A stretch of 64,000 bases of DNA, taken from contig CAJUSD010000005.1 of the NCBI GenBank assembly GCA_910589145.1, forward strand, positions 70,902-134,901. Direction: 5' to 3'. The stretch is from an uncultured Oscillospiraceae bacterium (GTDB lineage Bacteria > Bacillota > Clostridia > Oscillospirales > Ruminococcaceae). The notes beneath the pieces are model-generated. The model was not told the origin of the DNA. It saw nothing but the letters and a program-made list of their open reading frames with translations, and did no database searches. Shown here in pieces: positions 24,481 to 33,747 of the stretch. The position numbers and the translations under genes are program-made. Position 1 is the stretch's first letter; every line of letters starts with the position of its first letter.

Positions 24481-26334
24481 ATGAAAACAAAAAAACAGAC
24501 ATCCAGCGATGAACTGAACCGCACCCATTATTCAACTATACAAAATATTTGGTACTGCATCTGCAATACCGCCAAAGTCCGATTTTCCATTTTGGTTTGG
24601 TGTGTGCTGCTGGTTGCGGTCAATGTGACGCTCCCACTTTTGACAACCTACCTGCCGAAAGTGGTATTGGACAGGGTGTCCTCCGGGAACAGCCTGCGGG
24701 AACTGGTCATGGTGGTACTTGCATTTACAGGAGGCATCGCCCTTCTGACCTGTGCAAGCCAGTTCCTTACCCGGTATATCGGTTTGCGGAGATTTGTAAT
24801 GATAGACACTTATCTTTTAGAGTATGTTAAAAAGGGTTTGACCACAGATTACCGCAACCAGGAAAATGAAATATTCAGAAAATTACAGTCATATAGTTTG
24901 GAAGCCTGCATCAATGACCGTTCACCGCTGATAAGTATATACTCCACCCTGCCGATATTGATGACCGGTATACTGGGGCTGTCGGTATATTGGGCTATCC
25001 TTTCCCAGCTTCATATTTTGGTAGTTGTATTTTTAATGGCTTCTGCCTTAGTTGGATACTTTCTCAAAAGAAAAATTCTTCACTGGATGGCTGAACAGAA
25101 TCGGGAAAGGATTGACTATCAGCAGCGGATGGGATACATTTCAAGAAACGCCGGGGAGCTTCGCCCGGCCAAGGATATCCGGCTTTACCATATGGCAAAA
25201 TGGTTTTCAGATATTTATAACAAAAACATGGATGGACTTGCCGGATGGTACAGGCGGCTGACCCGAAAACTTTTCGGAAACGCAGTTTATGGGGGCGGAA
25301 TATCCCTGCTGCGGGAAACTGCCGCATATCTGTATTTGATAGCCTTGATTTGGCGGGGGCAAATTACCGTTGCGGATTTCGTGCTGTACTTTGGTATCAT
25401 TGCAGGTTTTTCCTCCTGGCTGGACAACATCTTCTCCAAGCTGTCCGAGCTGAACCAGTGGAATCTGGGAGCAAACTATTACCGTTCCTATCTGGAATAC
25501 CCTGACACCTACCGCAGAGAGGGCGGTGAAAAACTGTCATCGGATGGATTGCCCAAAGAAATAGAGCTGAGGAACGTCAGCTACAAATACGAAGGAGCCG
25601 AAACAGATACCCTGCACCATTTCAGCCTGAAAATTAAGCCTGGAGAACATCTTGCCATTGTTGGATTAAACGGAGCGGGCAAAACAACCCTTGTCAAGCT
25701 TATCTGCGGTTTGACTGACCCAACCGAAGGACAGGTGTTATATGGCGGCGTGGATATACGGGAATACAACCGGCAGGAATATTACAGGCTGGTTTCAGCG
25801 GTATTCCAGCAATACAGCATCCTCCCTGTAGCGATTGAGGAAATTGTAGCAGAGACTACATCGGAAAAGCTGAATTCTGACAAGGTGGAGCAAAGCCTGA
25901 AATCTGCCGGGCTCTGGGATAAAATCCAGCAGCTTCCCCAAGGGGTACACAGCCAGTACGGGCGGGATATTTTCGACGACGGCATTGAGTTTTCCGGCGG
26001 AGAGGTGCAGAAACTTCTGCTTGCCCGCGCCCTGTATAAAGCCGCCCCGCTCCTGATTCTGGATGAACCCACTGCCGCCCTTGACCCCATTGCAGAAAGC
26101 GAAATGTACCAGAATTACAGCCGGTTCAGCGACGGAAAAACAGCCCTTTTTATTTCCCACCGGCTGGCGAGCACCAGCTTCTGCGACAGGGTGATTTTGA
26201 TTGATAACGGGGCGATCTGCGAAGAGGGTACCCATGACAGCCTGCTTGCGTTAAAGGGAAAGTACTGCGAACTGTTTGAGATGCAGGCAAAATATTACAG
26301 AGAGAAAGCACAAAGTGAGGAGGCGGCAGAATGA
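24481..26334 (+). CDS. ABC exporter half-transporter, pair 1 subunit A
   Basis: 617 residues, start at 24481 with GGGAGG upstream. An N-terminal exporter-type membrane domain of about six helices (residues 45-330) is fused to an ATPase domain. Walker A GLNGAGKTT near 394, Q-loop AVFQQYSILP, signature FSGGEVQKLLLARAL, Walker B LLILDEPTAALD and H-loop ISHRLAS are all intact, including the catalytic Glu. It overlaps subunit B by ATGA, showing a heterodimer. The membrane domain contains SAKDIRLYHM-like text (RPAKDIRLYHM), shared by all A subunits here. First of six exporter genes; substrate unknown and no peptidase domain is present. Confidence 0.92.
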   Translation: MKTKKQTSSDELNRTHYSTIQNIWYCICNTAKVRFSILVWCVLLVAVNVTLPLLTTYLPKVVLDRVSSGNSLRELVMVVLAFTGGIALLTCASQFLTRYIGLRRFVMIDTYLLEYVKKGLTTDYRNQENEIFRKLQSYSLEACINDRSPLISIYSTLPILMTGILGLSVYWAILSQLHILVVVFLMASALVGYFLKRKILHWMAEQNRERIDYQQRMGYISRNAGELRPAKDIRLYHMAKWFSDIYNKNMDGLAGWYRRLTRKLFGNAVYGGGISLLRETAAYLYLIALIWRGQITVADFVLYFGIIAGFSSWLDNIFSKLSELNQWNLGANYYRSYLEYPDTYRREGGEKLSSDGLPKEIELRNVSYKYEGAETDTLHHFSLKIKPGEHLAIVGLNGAGKTTLVKLICGLTDPTEGQVLYGGVDIREYNRQEYYRLVSAVFQQYSILPVAIEEIVAETTSEKLNSDKVEQSLKSAGLWDKIQQLPQGVHSQYGRDIFDDGIEFSGGEVQKLLLARALYKAAPLLILDEPTAALDPIAESEMYQNYSRFSDGKTALFISHRLASTSFCDRVILIDNGAICEEGTHDSLLALKGKYCELFEMQAKYYREKAQSEEAAE

Positions 26335-28175
26335 ACAGGATTTCTATCAGGGAACGCATAGAACTTCCCAAGCGGGGATTTAAAATCATCAACCACTATT
26401 GCCCTGGTATGGTACGAACCGGGGTGCTGGCCGAAGCAGTCAGCGCCATGCAGCCCTTTGTGTCTGTCTGGATTTCTGCCCAAATCATCAATGAACTTTC
26501 CGGTCTGCGCAGAGTGGAAACGGTTGTTCTGTATGTGGTTGGCATTGTCCTTTTTAATTTTGCCTGCTATGTTTTGAAAACCGCTCTGAAAGAAATATTC
26601 AGAAAAAAGGAATCGGAAATGTGGAGATGGTTTGAAAAAATGTTTGCCGACAAACAGATGTCCATGGACTTCCCAGATATAGAAAACGCGGAGATACAGC
26701 ATCAGCATAAAAAGTTATTTGAACACTTTTTTATGTTTGGTTACGGCCTGCCCCAGCTTGTGGTCAGCACGCCCCTTCTGGTTCGCGTTTTCGTAAACAT
26801 AACGACTTCGGTTGCTATGACCGTTTCCCTGTTTGTTTCCAAAACCGGAAACGCTTTGATGGATAATCCTATCTGGATTGCCATTCTTTTGTTTTTCATT
26901 GTTTTGAGCGGTTATGGCAATTACAAAGCAGTAAATAAGACTGACCTGCTTTTTGAAAAGACCACCAGAAATATGGCGTATTCCAATCGTACATTTGATT
27001 TTTTCACACTCAGGCTTTCCCAAAAACCTGAAAAAGCGATGGACGTCCGAATTTATGACCAAAGCGGAATTGCAGAAAAGACAATAAAAAAGTTTTCCGT
27101 CTTCATGGGCGGCAAAGAAGAGGATAAATATGATTTCCTGCGGACATTATATCCTGCGCTTTCCTCTTTGTTGGTGGGTGTGTCCAATGTGGCGTGCTAT
27201 TTGTTTGTGGTGGTCAAGGCATTTTTAGGGGCGTTCGGGATAGGAAATATCGTGCAGTATGTCTCGGTGCTTTCCAAATTCGGGGACGGCATCCGGGAGC
27301 TGTGGGCCATGCTGTCCGATAATACTTTGTACTGCCGCCACCTGAAAAGGACTTTTGAATATCTGGACATTCCCAACAAAATGTATCAAGGTTCTTTGAC
27401 CGTGGAAAAAAGGGACGACAACGAATACTATGTTGAATTTAAGAATGTTTCCTTCAAGTACCCGAATACTGATATTTACGCCCTGCGCCATGTAAACGTC
27501 AAGTTCAAAGTCGGCGAAAAGCTGGCGGTGGTGGGGATGAACGGCTCCGGCAAGACCACCTTTATCAAGCTGCTCTGCCGCCTGTACGATCCCACAGAGG
27601 GGGAAATCCTCTTAAATGGTGTGAACATCAAAAAGTATGATTACCAGGAGTATATGTCTATCTTCTCGGTGGTTTTCCAGGACTTCCAGCTATTTTCCTT
27701 CATCCTTGGGCAGAACGTGGCAGCAAGCGCGGAATACGACCGGGAAAAGGTTGTCGCCTGTCTGGAAAAGGCGGGCTTTGGGGAACGGCTTGAAGTCATG
27801 CCAAAAGGAGTGGAGACCAGCCTTTACAAAAATTTCGACTCGGACGGGGTGGAAATCTCCGGCGGGGAAGCCCAGAAAATAGCCCTGGCACGGGCCTTAT
27901 ACAAAGATGCACCTTTTATCATTCTCGACGAACCCACCGCAGCCCTTGACCCGGTTTCAGAGTATGAAGTATACAGCAAGTTTGACGAAATTGCCGGGGA
28001 CCGGACAGCGGTATACATCAGCCACCGTCTGGCTTCCTGCCGGTTCTGCGATAAAATAGCCGTATTCCATCAGGGGGAGATTATCCAGACCGGAAGCCAT
28101 GAGGAGCTTTTAACGGACAGCGGTGGGAAGTATTACGAATTGTGGAACGCTCAGGCGCAGTATTATACAGTCTAA
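26331..28175 (+). CDS. ABC exporter half-transporter, pair 1 subunit B
   Basis: 614 residues. Membrane domain (about 20-330) followed by an ATPase domain with Walker A GMNGSGKTT near 401, Q-loop VVFQDFQLFSF, signature ISGGEAQKIALARAL, Walker B FIILDEPTAALD and ISHRLAS. Starts inside the stop of subunit A. From about residue 350 (KMYQGSLTVEKRDDNEYYVE) to the end it is about 92% identical by eye to subunit B of pair 2, while the membrane domains agree at only about half of positions. Ends 20 bases before the pair 2 A gene. Confidence 0.92.
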   Translation: MNRISIRERIELPKRGFKIINHYCPGMVRTGVLAEAVSAMQPFVSVWISAQIINELSGLRRVETVVLYVVGIVLFNFACYVLKTALKEIFRKKESEMWRWFEKMFADKQMSMDFPDIENAEIQHQHKKLFEHFFMFGYGLPQLVVSTPLLVRVFVNITTSVAMTVSLFVSKTGNALMDNPIWIAILLFFIVLSGYGNYKAVNKTDLLFEKTTRNMAYSNRTFDFFTLRLSQKPEKAMDVRIYDQSGIAEKTIKKFSVFMGGKEEDKYDFLRTLYPALSSLLVGVSNVACYLFVVVKAFLGAFGIGNIVQYVSVLSKFGDGIRELWAMLSDNTLYCRHLKRTFEYLDIPNKMYQGSLTVEKRDDNEYYVEFKNVSFKYPNTDIYALRHVNVKFKVGEKLAVVGMNGSGKTTFIKLLCRLYDPTEGEILLNGVNIKKYDYQEYMSIFSVVFQDFQLFSFILGQNVAASAEYDREKVVACLEKAGFGERLEVMPKGVETSLYKNFDSDGVEISGGEAQKIALARALYKDAPFIILDEPTAALDPVSEYEVYSKFDEIAGDRTAVYISHRLASCRFCDKIAVFHQGEIIQTGSHEELLTDSGGKYYELWNAQAQYYTV

Positions 28176-28195
28176 ATTCGAGGAGGATACAGCCT

Positions 28196-30049
28196 ATGAA
28201 GCCAAAGACAACCCCAGCCAGCGACGAACTAAACCGCACCCGTTATTCTTTGGTGAAAAACGTCTGCTACTGTATCAAAAGCACTGCTGAATTTTATCCA
28301 TTGTTGTTGCTCTGGTGCGTACTTGCTGTCTTGATAAGCGTGATCCTTCCGGTAATGACAACTTATCTTCCCAAAGTTGTCATTGAAAAGATCACTTTTA
28401 AAAGCACCTTTTTGGAACTGATGACAGTTGTGTTAATTTTTACAGGGGCTATTGCTATTTTGACAGCCGCAAAAAAATTTTTTACATGGTATATCTTTGC
28501 TCAGAAAATGGCAATGTGTACCTATTACCTCAGCCATGTAGCTTCCAAAGGATTAACCACCGATTATCAAAATCAGGAAAACGGGATTTTCCGAAAACTG
28601 CAGACAGAAGCCTTTTCCTGCTGCAATGGAACCCAGGCGCCCCTTGCAATGATTTATTTTAACCTGATTGAGCTGTTTACAAGTGTTTTGGGACTGTCTG
28701 TATTCTGGGCAATCCTTTCAAAGCTTCATTGGATGATGGTTGTTTTCCTGGCAGCCACGACGGCTGTCAGCTATATTCTCAACCGGAGGATTACCTGCTG
28801 GATGGATGAAAACAGCCGGGAACGGATTAACTGCCAGCAAAGGTTCAACTATATCAGTTCGTCTTCCGGGGAACTCCGCTCTGCCAAGGATATCCGCCTG
28901 TATCATATGGTTCAATGGTTTTCCGACGTTTACAGGGAAAACATGGGAAGCCTTGAAAAATGGTATAAACGGCTGACAAATAAGGTTTTCGGCGTTTCCG
29001 TCTGCGACAGCGGCCTTGCCCTGCTCCGGGAAGCCGCCGCTTATCTGTACCTGTTGTACCTGGTTTGGAACAGCAGGATTACAGCCGCGGATTTTGTACT
29101 GTATTTTGGGGTAATCGCAGGGTTTTCCTCCTGGCTCGGCAGTATTTTTTCCAAGCTGGCGGAGCTGAACCAGTGGAATTTAAAAATCAATTATTACCGT
29201 TCGTATATCGAATACCCTGAATCCTGCCGCCGGGAAAACGGGGTAAAAATCCCCCCTGTCCATACTCCGAAAGAAATTGAACTGAAAAATGTCAGTTACA
29301 GGTATGAAGGTTCAGAAACATATGCCCTGTACCGGATTAACCTGAAAATCGCCCCCGGCGAACATTTAGCCATTGTGGGTTTAAACGGCGCAGGGAAAAC
29401 AACCCTTGTCAAACTGCTCTGCGGTTTGATTGACCCCACCGAAGGACAGGTATTATATGACGGCGTGGATGTCCGGGAATATAACCGCCCGGAATTTTAC
29501 GGGCTGTTTTCCGCCGTGTTCCAGCAGTATAGCATCCTGCCTGTTGCCATTGGGGAAATTGTCGCGGAAACACCCTCTGAAAAGCTGGAACCTGACAGGG
29601 TGGAAAGCTGCCTGAAGACGGCGGGGCTTTGGGATAAAATCAAAGGGCTTCCCCAGGGGCTGAAAAGCCAGTTTGGCAAGACTATATATGATGACGGGGT
29701 TGAATTCTCCGGCGGTGAAATCCAAAAGCTGCTGTTAGCCCGCGCCCTGTATAAAGCTGCCCCTGTCCTGCTTTTGGATGAGCCGACCGCCGCCCTTGAC
29801 CCTATTGCGGAAAGCAGTATGTACCAGAATTACAATCAAATCAGTAAAGGGAGGACAGCCATATTCATTTCCCATCGTCTGGCAAGCACCAGCTTCTGTG
29901 ACAGGGTAATACTGTTAGAAGATGGCGCGGTCTGTGAGGAAGGCACCCACGACATCCTTCTTGCACGAAAGGGGAAATACTACGATTTATTTGAGATACA
30001 GGCGAAATATTACAGGGAGAAAGTCCAGAGAGGGGAGGCGGAAGGATGA
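28196..30049 (+). CDS. ABC exporter half-transporter, pair 2 subunit A
   Basis: 617 residues from the ATG at 28196 (GAGGAGG upstream; 20 bases after pair 1). Starts MKPKTTPASDELNRTRYS, closely like pair 1 A (SSDELNRTHYS), and is collinear with it throughout, showing a tandem duplication of a whole pair. ATPase motifs: Walker A GLNGAGKTT near 394, AVFQQYSILP, FSGGEIQKLLLARAL, LLLDEPTAALD and ISHRLAS. The membrane part contains SAKDIRLYHMVQWF. Overlaps its B partner by ATGA. Confidence 0.92.
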   Translation: MKPKTTPASDELNRTRYSLVKNVCYCIKSTAEFYPLLLLWCVLAVLISVILPVMTTYLPKVVIEKITFKSTFLELMTVVLIFTGAIAILTAAKKFFTWYIFAQKMAMCTYYLSHVASKGLTTDYQNQENGIFRKLQTEAFSCCNGTQAPLAMIYFNLIELFTSVLGLSVFWAILSKLHWMMVVFLAATTAVSYILNRRITCWMDENSRERINCQQRFNYISSSSGELRSAKDIRLYHMVQWFSDVYRENMGSLEKWYKRLTNKVFGVSVCDSGLALLREAAAYLYLLYLVWNSRITAADFVLYFGVIAGFSSWLGSIFSKLAELNQWNLKINYYRSYIEYPESCRRENGVKIPPVHTPKEIELKNVSYRYEGSETYALYRINLKIAPGEHLAIVGLNGAGKTTLVKLLCGLIDPTEGQVLYDGVDVREYNRPEFYGLFSAVFQQYSILPVAIGEIVAETPSEKLEPDRVESCLKTAGLWDKIKGLPQGLKSQFGKTIYDDGVEFSGGEIQKLLLARALYKAAPVLLLDEPTAALDPIAESSMYQNYNQISKGRTAIFISHRLASTSFCDRVILLEDGAVCEEGTHDILLARKGKYYDLFEIQAKYYREKVQRGEAEG

Positions 30050-31887
30050 ACAGGATTTCGATTAAAGAGCGTGTCAGCCTTACCAAACGGGGCTTTGGGG
30101 TTTTAAAGGAATATTGTCCGGGGCTTGTCCAGGGAAAAGCGCTGTATGAATTGCTGAATTCCCTCCAGCCTTTCATATCCGTATGGTTTTCCGCAAGGAT
30201 TATTGATGAAATTGCCGGCCAGCGCAGGATGGCAGCAGCGGCGGCGTATGTGACAGGGGCTGTCCTGCTCAACTTCCTGTGCGCGGCGCTGAAAGGCATT
30301 GTCGGGCAGGTATGCAATAAAAGGGAAGCGATGATGTGGAGCTGGTTTCGGAAAATATTTGCAGACAAAGAAATGACGCTGGATTTTGAAGACGTTGAAA
30401 ATGCGGAAATCCAGCGCCGCCGGCAGGATGTGGAAGAAAACCTTTATATGTTCGGGAACGGGCTGGCACAGCTTGTCTGGGGAACGCCGACGTTTATCCG
30501 TATTTTTGTAAATATAGCCGCTTCTGCCGCGCTTACCTTTACCCTTTTCCTTTCCAAAACAGGGAACAGGCTTATGGATCATCCCGTCTGGATGGCCGGG
30601 CTGCTGTTGGGGTTCATCCTGAGCGGGCTTATCAATTCCAGCGCCTTAAAAAAAGAAAATGACATTTTTATAAACTGGTGCAAAGGGACGGTTTGGTTTA
30701 ACCGTGTATTCCAGTTTTATGGCCGCGATTTATATATGAATCCTGAAAAGGCGAAGGATGTCCGCATTTACAAACAGAATTCCTTTATTTCAAAAATAAT
30801 CGGCGGGCTTGCCCAGAAAGACAGGGAGGACAGAAAGCCCAACTTCCAGAGGTCTTTTTATCCTGCCCTAGGGGTGCTTGCCGTTGGGGCGGCGGATATG
30901 GTCTGTTATCTGTTTGTGGTGGCAAAGGCGTTTCTCGGAGCGTTCAGTGTGGGAAACATTGTGCAGTATGTCGCGGCGCTGTCTAAACTGGGGGAAGGCG
31001 TAAAAGAATTTATGTATATGCTGGCTGATAATGAGGTGTACTGTCTCCATTTAAAAAAGATGTTTGAATTCCTCGACCTGCCCAACAAAATGTACCAAGG
31101 TTCTCTGACCGTGGAAAAACGGGACGACAACGAATACTATGTAGAATTCCGGGATGTATCTTTCAAGTACCCCAAAACCGATATTTACGCCCTGCACCAT
31201 GTAAACATTAAGTTCAAAGTCGGTGAAAAGCTGGCAGTTGTGGGGATGAACGGTTCTGGCAAAACCACCTTTATCAAGCTGCTCTGCCGCCTGTACGACC
31301 CCACGGAGGGGGAGATCCTGCTCAACGATGTAAATATCAAAAAATACGATTACCAGGAGTATATGTCTATCTTTTCGGTGGTTTTCCAGGACTTCCAGTT
31401 ATTTTCCTTCAGCCTTGGCCAGAACGTGGCGGCAAGCGCGGAATTTGACCGGGAAAAGGTTCTCGCCTGTCTGGAAAAGGCGGGCTTTGGGGAACGGCTT
31501 GAATCTATGCCCAAAGGGGCGGAAACCAGCCTTTACAAAAATTTCGACTCGGACGGGGTGGAAGTCTCTGGCGGGGAAGCCCAGAAAATCGCGTTAGCCC
31601 GCGCTCTCTACAAGGGCGCACCCTTTATCATCCTGGACGAACCCACCGCCGCCCTGGACCCGGTTTCGGAATATGAAGTTTACAGCAAATTCGACGAAAT
31701 CGCCGGGGACCGGACAGCGGTATATATCAGCCATCGTTTAGCGTCCTGCCGGTTCTGCGACAAGATAGCCGTTTTCCATGAGGGCGCGGTAATCCAGACA
31801 GGGAACCATGAGGAACTTTTGGCAGATACAGACGGCAAGTATTATGAACTCTGGAACGCCCAAGCACAGTATTACACCATATCGTAA
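30046..31887 (+). CDS. ABC exporter half-transporter, pair 2 subunit B
   Basis: 613 residues. Starts MNRISIKERVSLTKRGFGVL, the counterpart of pair 1 B. Membrane domain about 20-330; ATPase domain with GMNGSGKTT near 399, VVFQDFQLFSF, VSGGEAQKIALARAL, FIILDEPTAALD and ISHRLAS. The boundary between the diverged membrane domain and the almost identical ATPase domain is sharp, near residue 345 (LPNKMYQGSLTVEKRDDNEY). Followed by pair 3 after 12 bases, with AAGGAG between. Confidence 0.92.
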   Translation: MNRISIKERVSLTKRGFGVLKEYCPGLVQGKALYELLNSLQPFISVWFSARIIDEIAGQRRMAAAAAYVTGAVLLNFLCAALKGIVGQVCNKREAMMWSWFRKIFADKEMTLDFEDVENAEIQRRRQDVEENLYMFGNGLAQLVWGTPTFIRIFVNIAASAALTFTLFLSKTGNRLMDHPVWMAGLLLGFILSGLINSSALKKENDIFINWCKGTVWFNRVFQFYGRDLYMNPEKAKDVRIYKQNSFISKIIGGLAQKDREDRKPNFQRSFYPALGVLAVGAADMVCYLFVVAKAFLGAFSVGNIVQYVAALSKLGEGVKEFMYMLADNEVYCLHLKKMFEFLDLPNKMYQGSLTVEKRDDNEYYVEFRDVSFKYPKTDIYALHHVNIKFKVGEKLAVVGMNGSGKTTFIKLLCRLYDPTEGEILLNDVNIKKYDYQEYMSIFSVVFQDFQLFSFSLGQNVAASAEFDREKVLACLEKAGFGERLESMPKGAETSLYKNFDSDGVEVSGGEAQKIALARALYKGAPFIILDEPTAALDPVSEYEVYSKFDEIAGDRTAVYISHRLASCRFCDKIAVFHEGAVIQTGNHEELLADTDGKYYELWNAQAQYYTIS

Positions 31888-31899
31888 GGAGATAGCAAA

Positions 31900-33747
31900 A
31901 TGGACAAAAAGAAAAAGCCCAGCCATTCCGCGCTGGATAATTCCCTGTGGTCGGCAAAAATGCTGATGAAATACAGCCCCGCCGCGTTTTTCATCATCGT
32001 TCTGCTGATTCCCGTGGAGATAGGGATGCAGTATCTTGGAATCTATCTCCCGTCCCTAGTAGTGTCAGAGGTGGCGGAGGGGCAGACACTGGAACACGCC
32101 CTTATGACGGTGGGGCTGGTCATGGCAGCCATGTTTGCGGGGGGTATCCTGCAAAAAGCCCTGAACTATATCCAGTCCGCCAAACTTGAATTTTATAAGA
32201 ACCGGCTGACCGATAGGATTACCCGCAAAAAGCTCTCCATGTTCTATCAGGATTATGAAAAAAAGGAGGTTCGGGACCTTGCCAGCCGGGCGGAAAGGGC
32301 GACGCAGATGTGGAACCATAAGCTGCCTGTTTCGGATATTGTCACCAATGAATTCGGGATGGTTAAAAATATCCTTGGATATTTCCTGTTCGGCACGGTC
32401 ATTTCCTTTGCCAGCCCATGGCTGGTTCCGCTGCTGACCATAGCCCCTGCTGTAAACCTGGTCGCGGTACGGGCTTTCAATAAATGGGAATATCAGCACC
32501 GGCCTGAAAGGGCTGACCTGGGCCGCAGGCTGGGACTGGTGGAAGAACTGCCGGACGATTTTGCCAGCGCCAAGGATATCCGTATTTATGGGATGTCCCA
32601 ATGGATTGAGGAGCGGTACCGGGAATTATCCGCCGAAAACCTCATATGGAAAAAAAAGGAATCCATCCGCAGGGCTGGTTCCCGCGCCGCAGACCTTGCC
32701 GTCATTCTGGTTCGAGACGGGGGAGCGTATGCGCTGCTGATCTCCATGATCCTGAAAAATGAAATTTCCATCAGTCAGTTTGTCCTTTATTTTTCAGCGA
32801 TTTCCTCCTTTGCCGCATGGGTTGGCGGCATTATCGACTGCTGGAACAAGGTTCATTCCAACAGCCTGCTGGTCTGCGATTACCGGGATTATGTGGATTA
32901 TCCCGACCAGGACGGCTCCGGCTCGGCGGAAGCGGAAGAACATCTGTCCCGACTGCCGGAAATTGTATTTGACCATGTTTCCTACCGCTATGAAGGGGCG
33001 GGGGAAGACACAATCCACAACCTATCCTTTACCATACGCCGCGGCGAAAAGCTGGCGCTGATCGGCGTAAACGGGGCGGGAAAAACGACGGTGGTCAAGC
33101 TGTTATGCGGGCTGTACCGCCCCACTGCCGGCGAAATACGGATAAACGGGATTCCCGTCAGCGATTTCAGGCGGGAGGATTACTACCTCCTCCTGTCCCC
33201 TGTTTTCCAGGATATCCGAACATCCTTCCTTTCCCTGGCGGAAACGGTTTCGGGAACTTACACAGAAAAAACCGACCTAGACAGGGCGGAAAGGTGTATC
33301 CGCCTTGCGGGGCTTGGGGAAAAACTCGACACGCTCCCCCAGGGAATCAACACCAAACTGGACAAGCGGGTAAATAAAGACGGCACCGAGCTTTCCGGCG
33401 GGGAAGCCCAAAAGCTGATGCTTGCCCGCGCCTTGTATAAAGACGCTCCTGTTCTTGTGCTGGACGAACCCACCGCCGCCCTGGACCCTATTGCGGAAAG
33501 CAATATTTACAGGGCGTATAACCAGATGTGTGTCAATAAAACCTCGCTGTTTATTTCCCACAGGTTAGCGTCCACTTCCTTCTGCGACAGGATACTCTTG
33601 CTGGAGAAGGGGCATATCCGCGAGGAGGGGACCCATGAGGAGCTGATGCAGCGGGGCGGCAGATACAAGGAGATGTTTGAGATTCAAAGCTGCTGGTATC
33701 AGGATCAAAACCAGGATGGCGGCGAAAAGGGAGGCGATGAAAAGTGA
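31900..33747 (+). CDS. ABC exporter half-transporter, pair 3 subunit A
   Basis: 615 residues. The most diverged A subunit: N-terminus MDKKKKPSHSALDNSLWSAK, membrane domain with FASAKDIRIYGMSQW in place of the SAKDIRLYHM of pairs 1 and 2. ATPase motifs are complete: GVNGAGKTT near 388, PVFQDIRTSFLS, LSGGEAQKLMLARAL, LVLDEPTAALD and ISHRLAS. Q-loop and surrounding helical region differ from pairs 1 and 2, so its substrate or partner may differ. The stop overlaps the GTG start of its partner. Confidence 0.92.
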   Translation: MDKKKKPSHSALDNSLWSAKMLMKYSPAAFFIIVLLIPVEIGMQYLGIYLPSLVVSEVAEGQTLEHALMTVGLVMAAMFAGGILQKALNYIQSAKLEFYKNRLTDRITRKKLSMFYQDYEKKEVRDLASRAERATQMWNHKLPVSDIVTNEFGMVKNILGYFLFGTVISFASPWLVPLLTIAPAVNLVAVRAFNKWEYQHRPERADLGRRLGLVEELPDDFASAKDIRIYGMSQWIEERYRELSAENLIWKKKESIRRAGSRAADLAVILVRDGGAYALLISMILKNEISISQFVLYFSAISSFAAWVGGIIDCWNKVHSNSLLVCDYRDYVDYPDQDGSGSAEAEEHLSRLPEIVFDHVSYRYEGAGEDTIHNLSFTIRRGEKLALIGVNGAGKTTVVKLLCGLYRPTAGEIRINGIPVSDFRREDYYLLLSPVFQDIRTSFLSLAETVSGTYTEKTDLDRAERCIRLAGLGEKLDTLPQGINTKLDKRVNKDGTELSGGEAQKLMLARALYKDAPVLVLDEPTAALDPIAESNIYRAYNQMCVNKTSLFISHRLASTSFCDRILLLEKGHIREEGTHEELMQRGGRYKEMFEIQSCWYQDQNQDGGEKGGDEK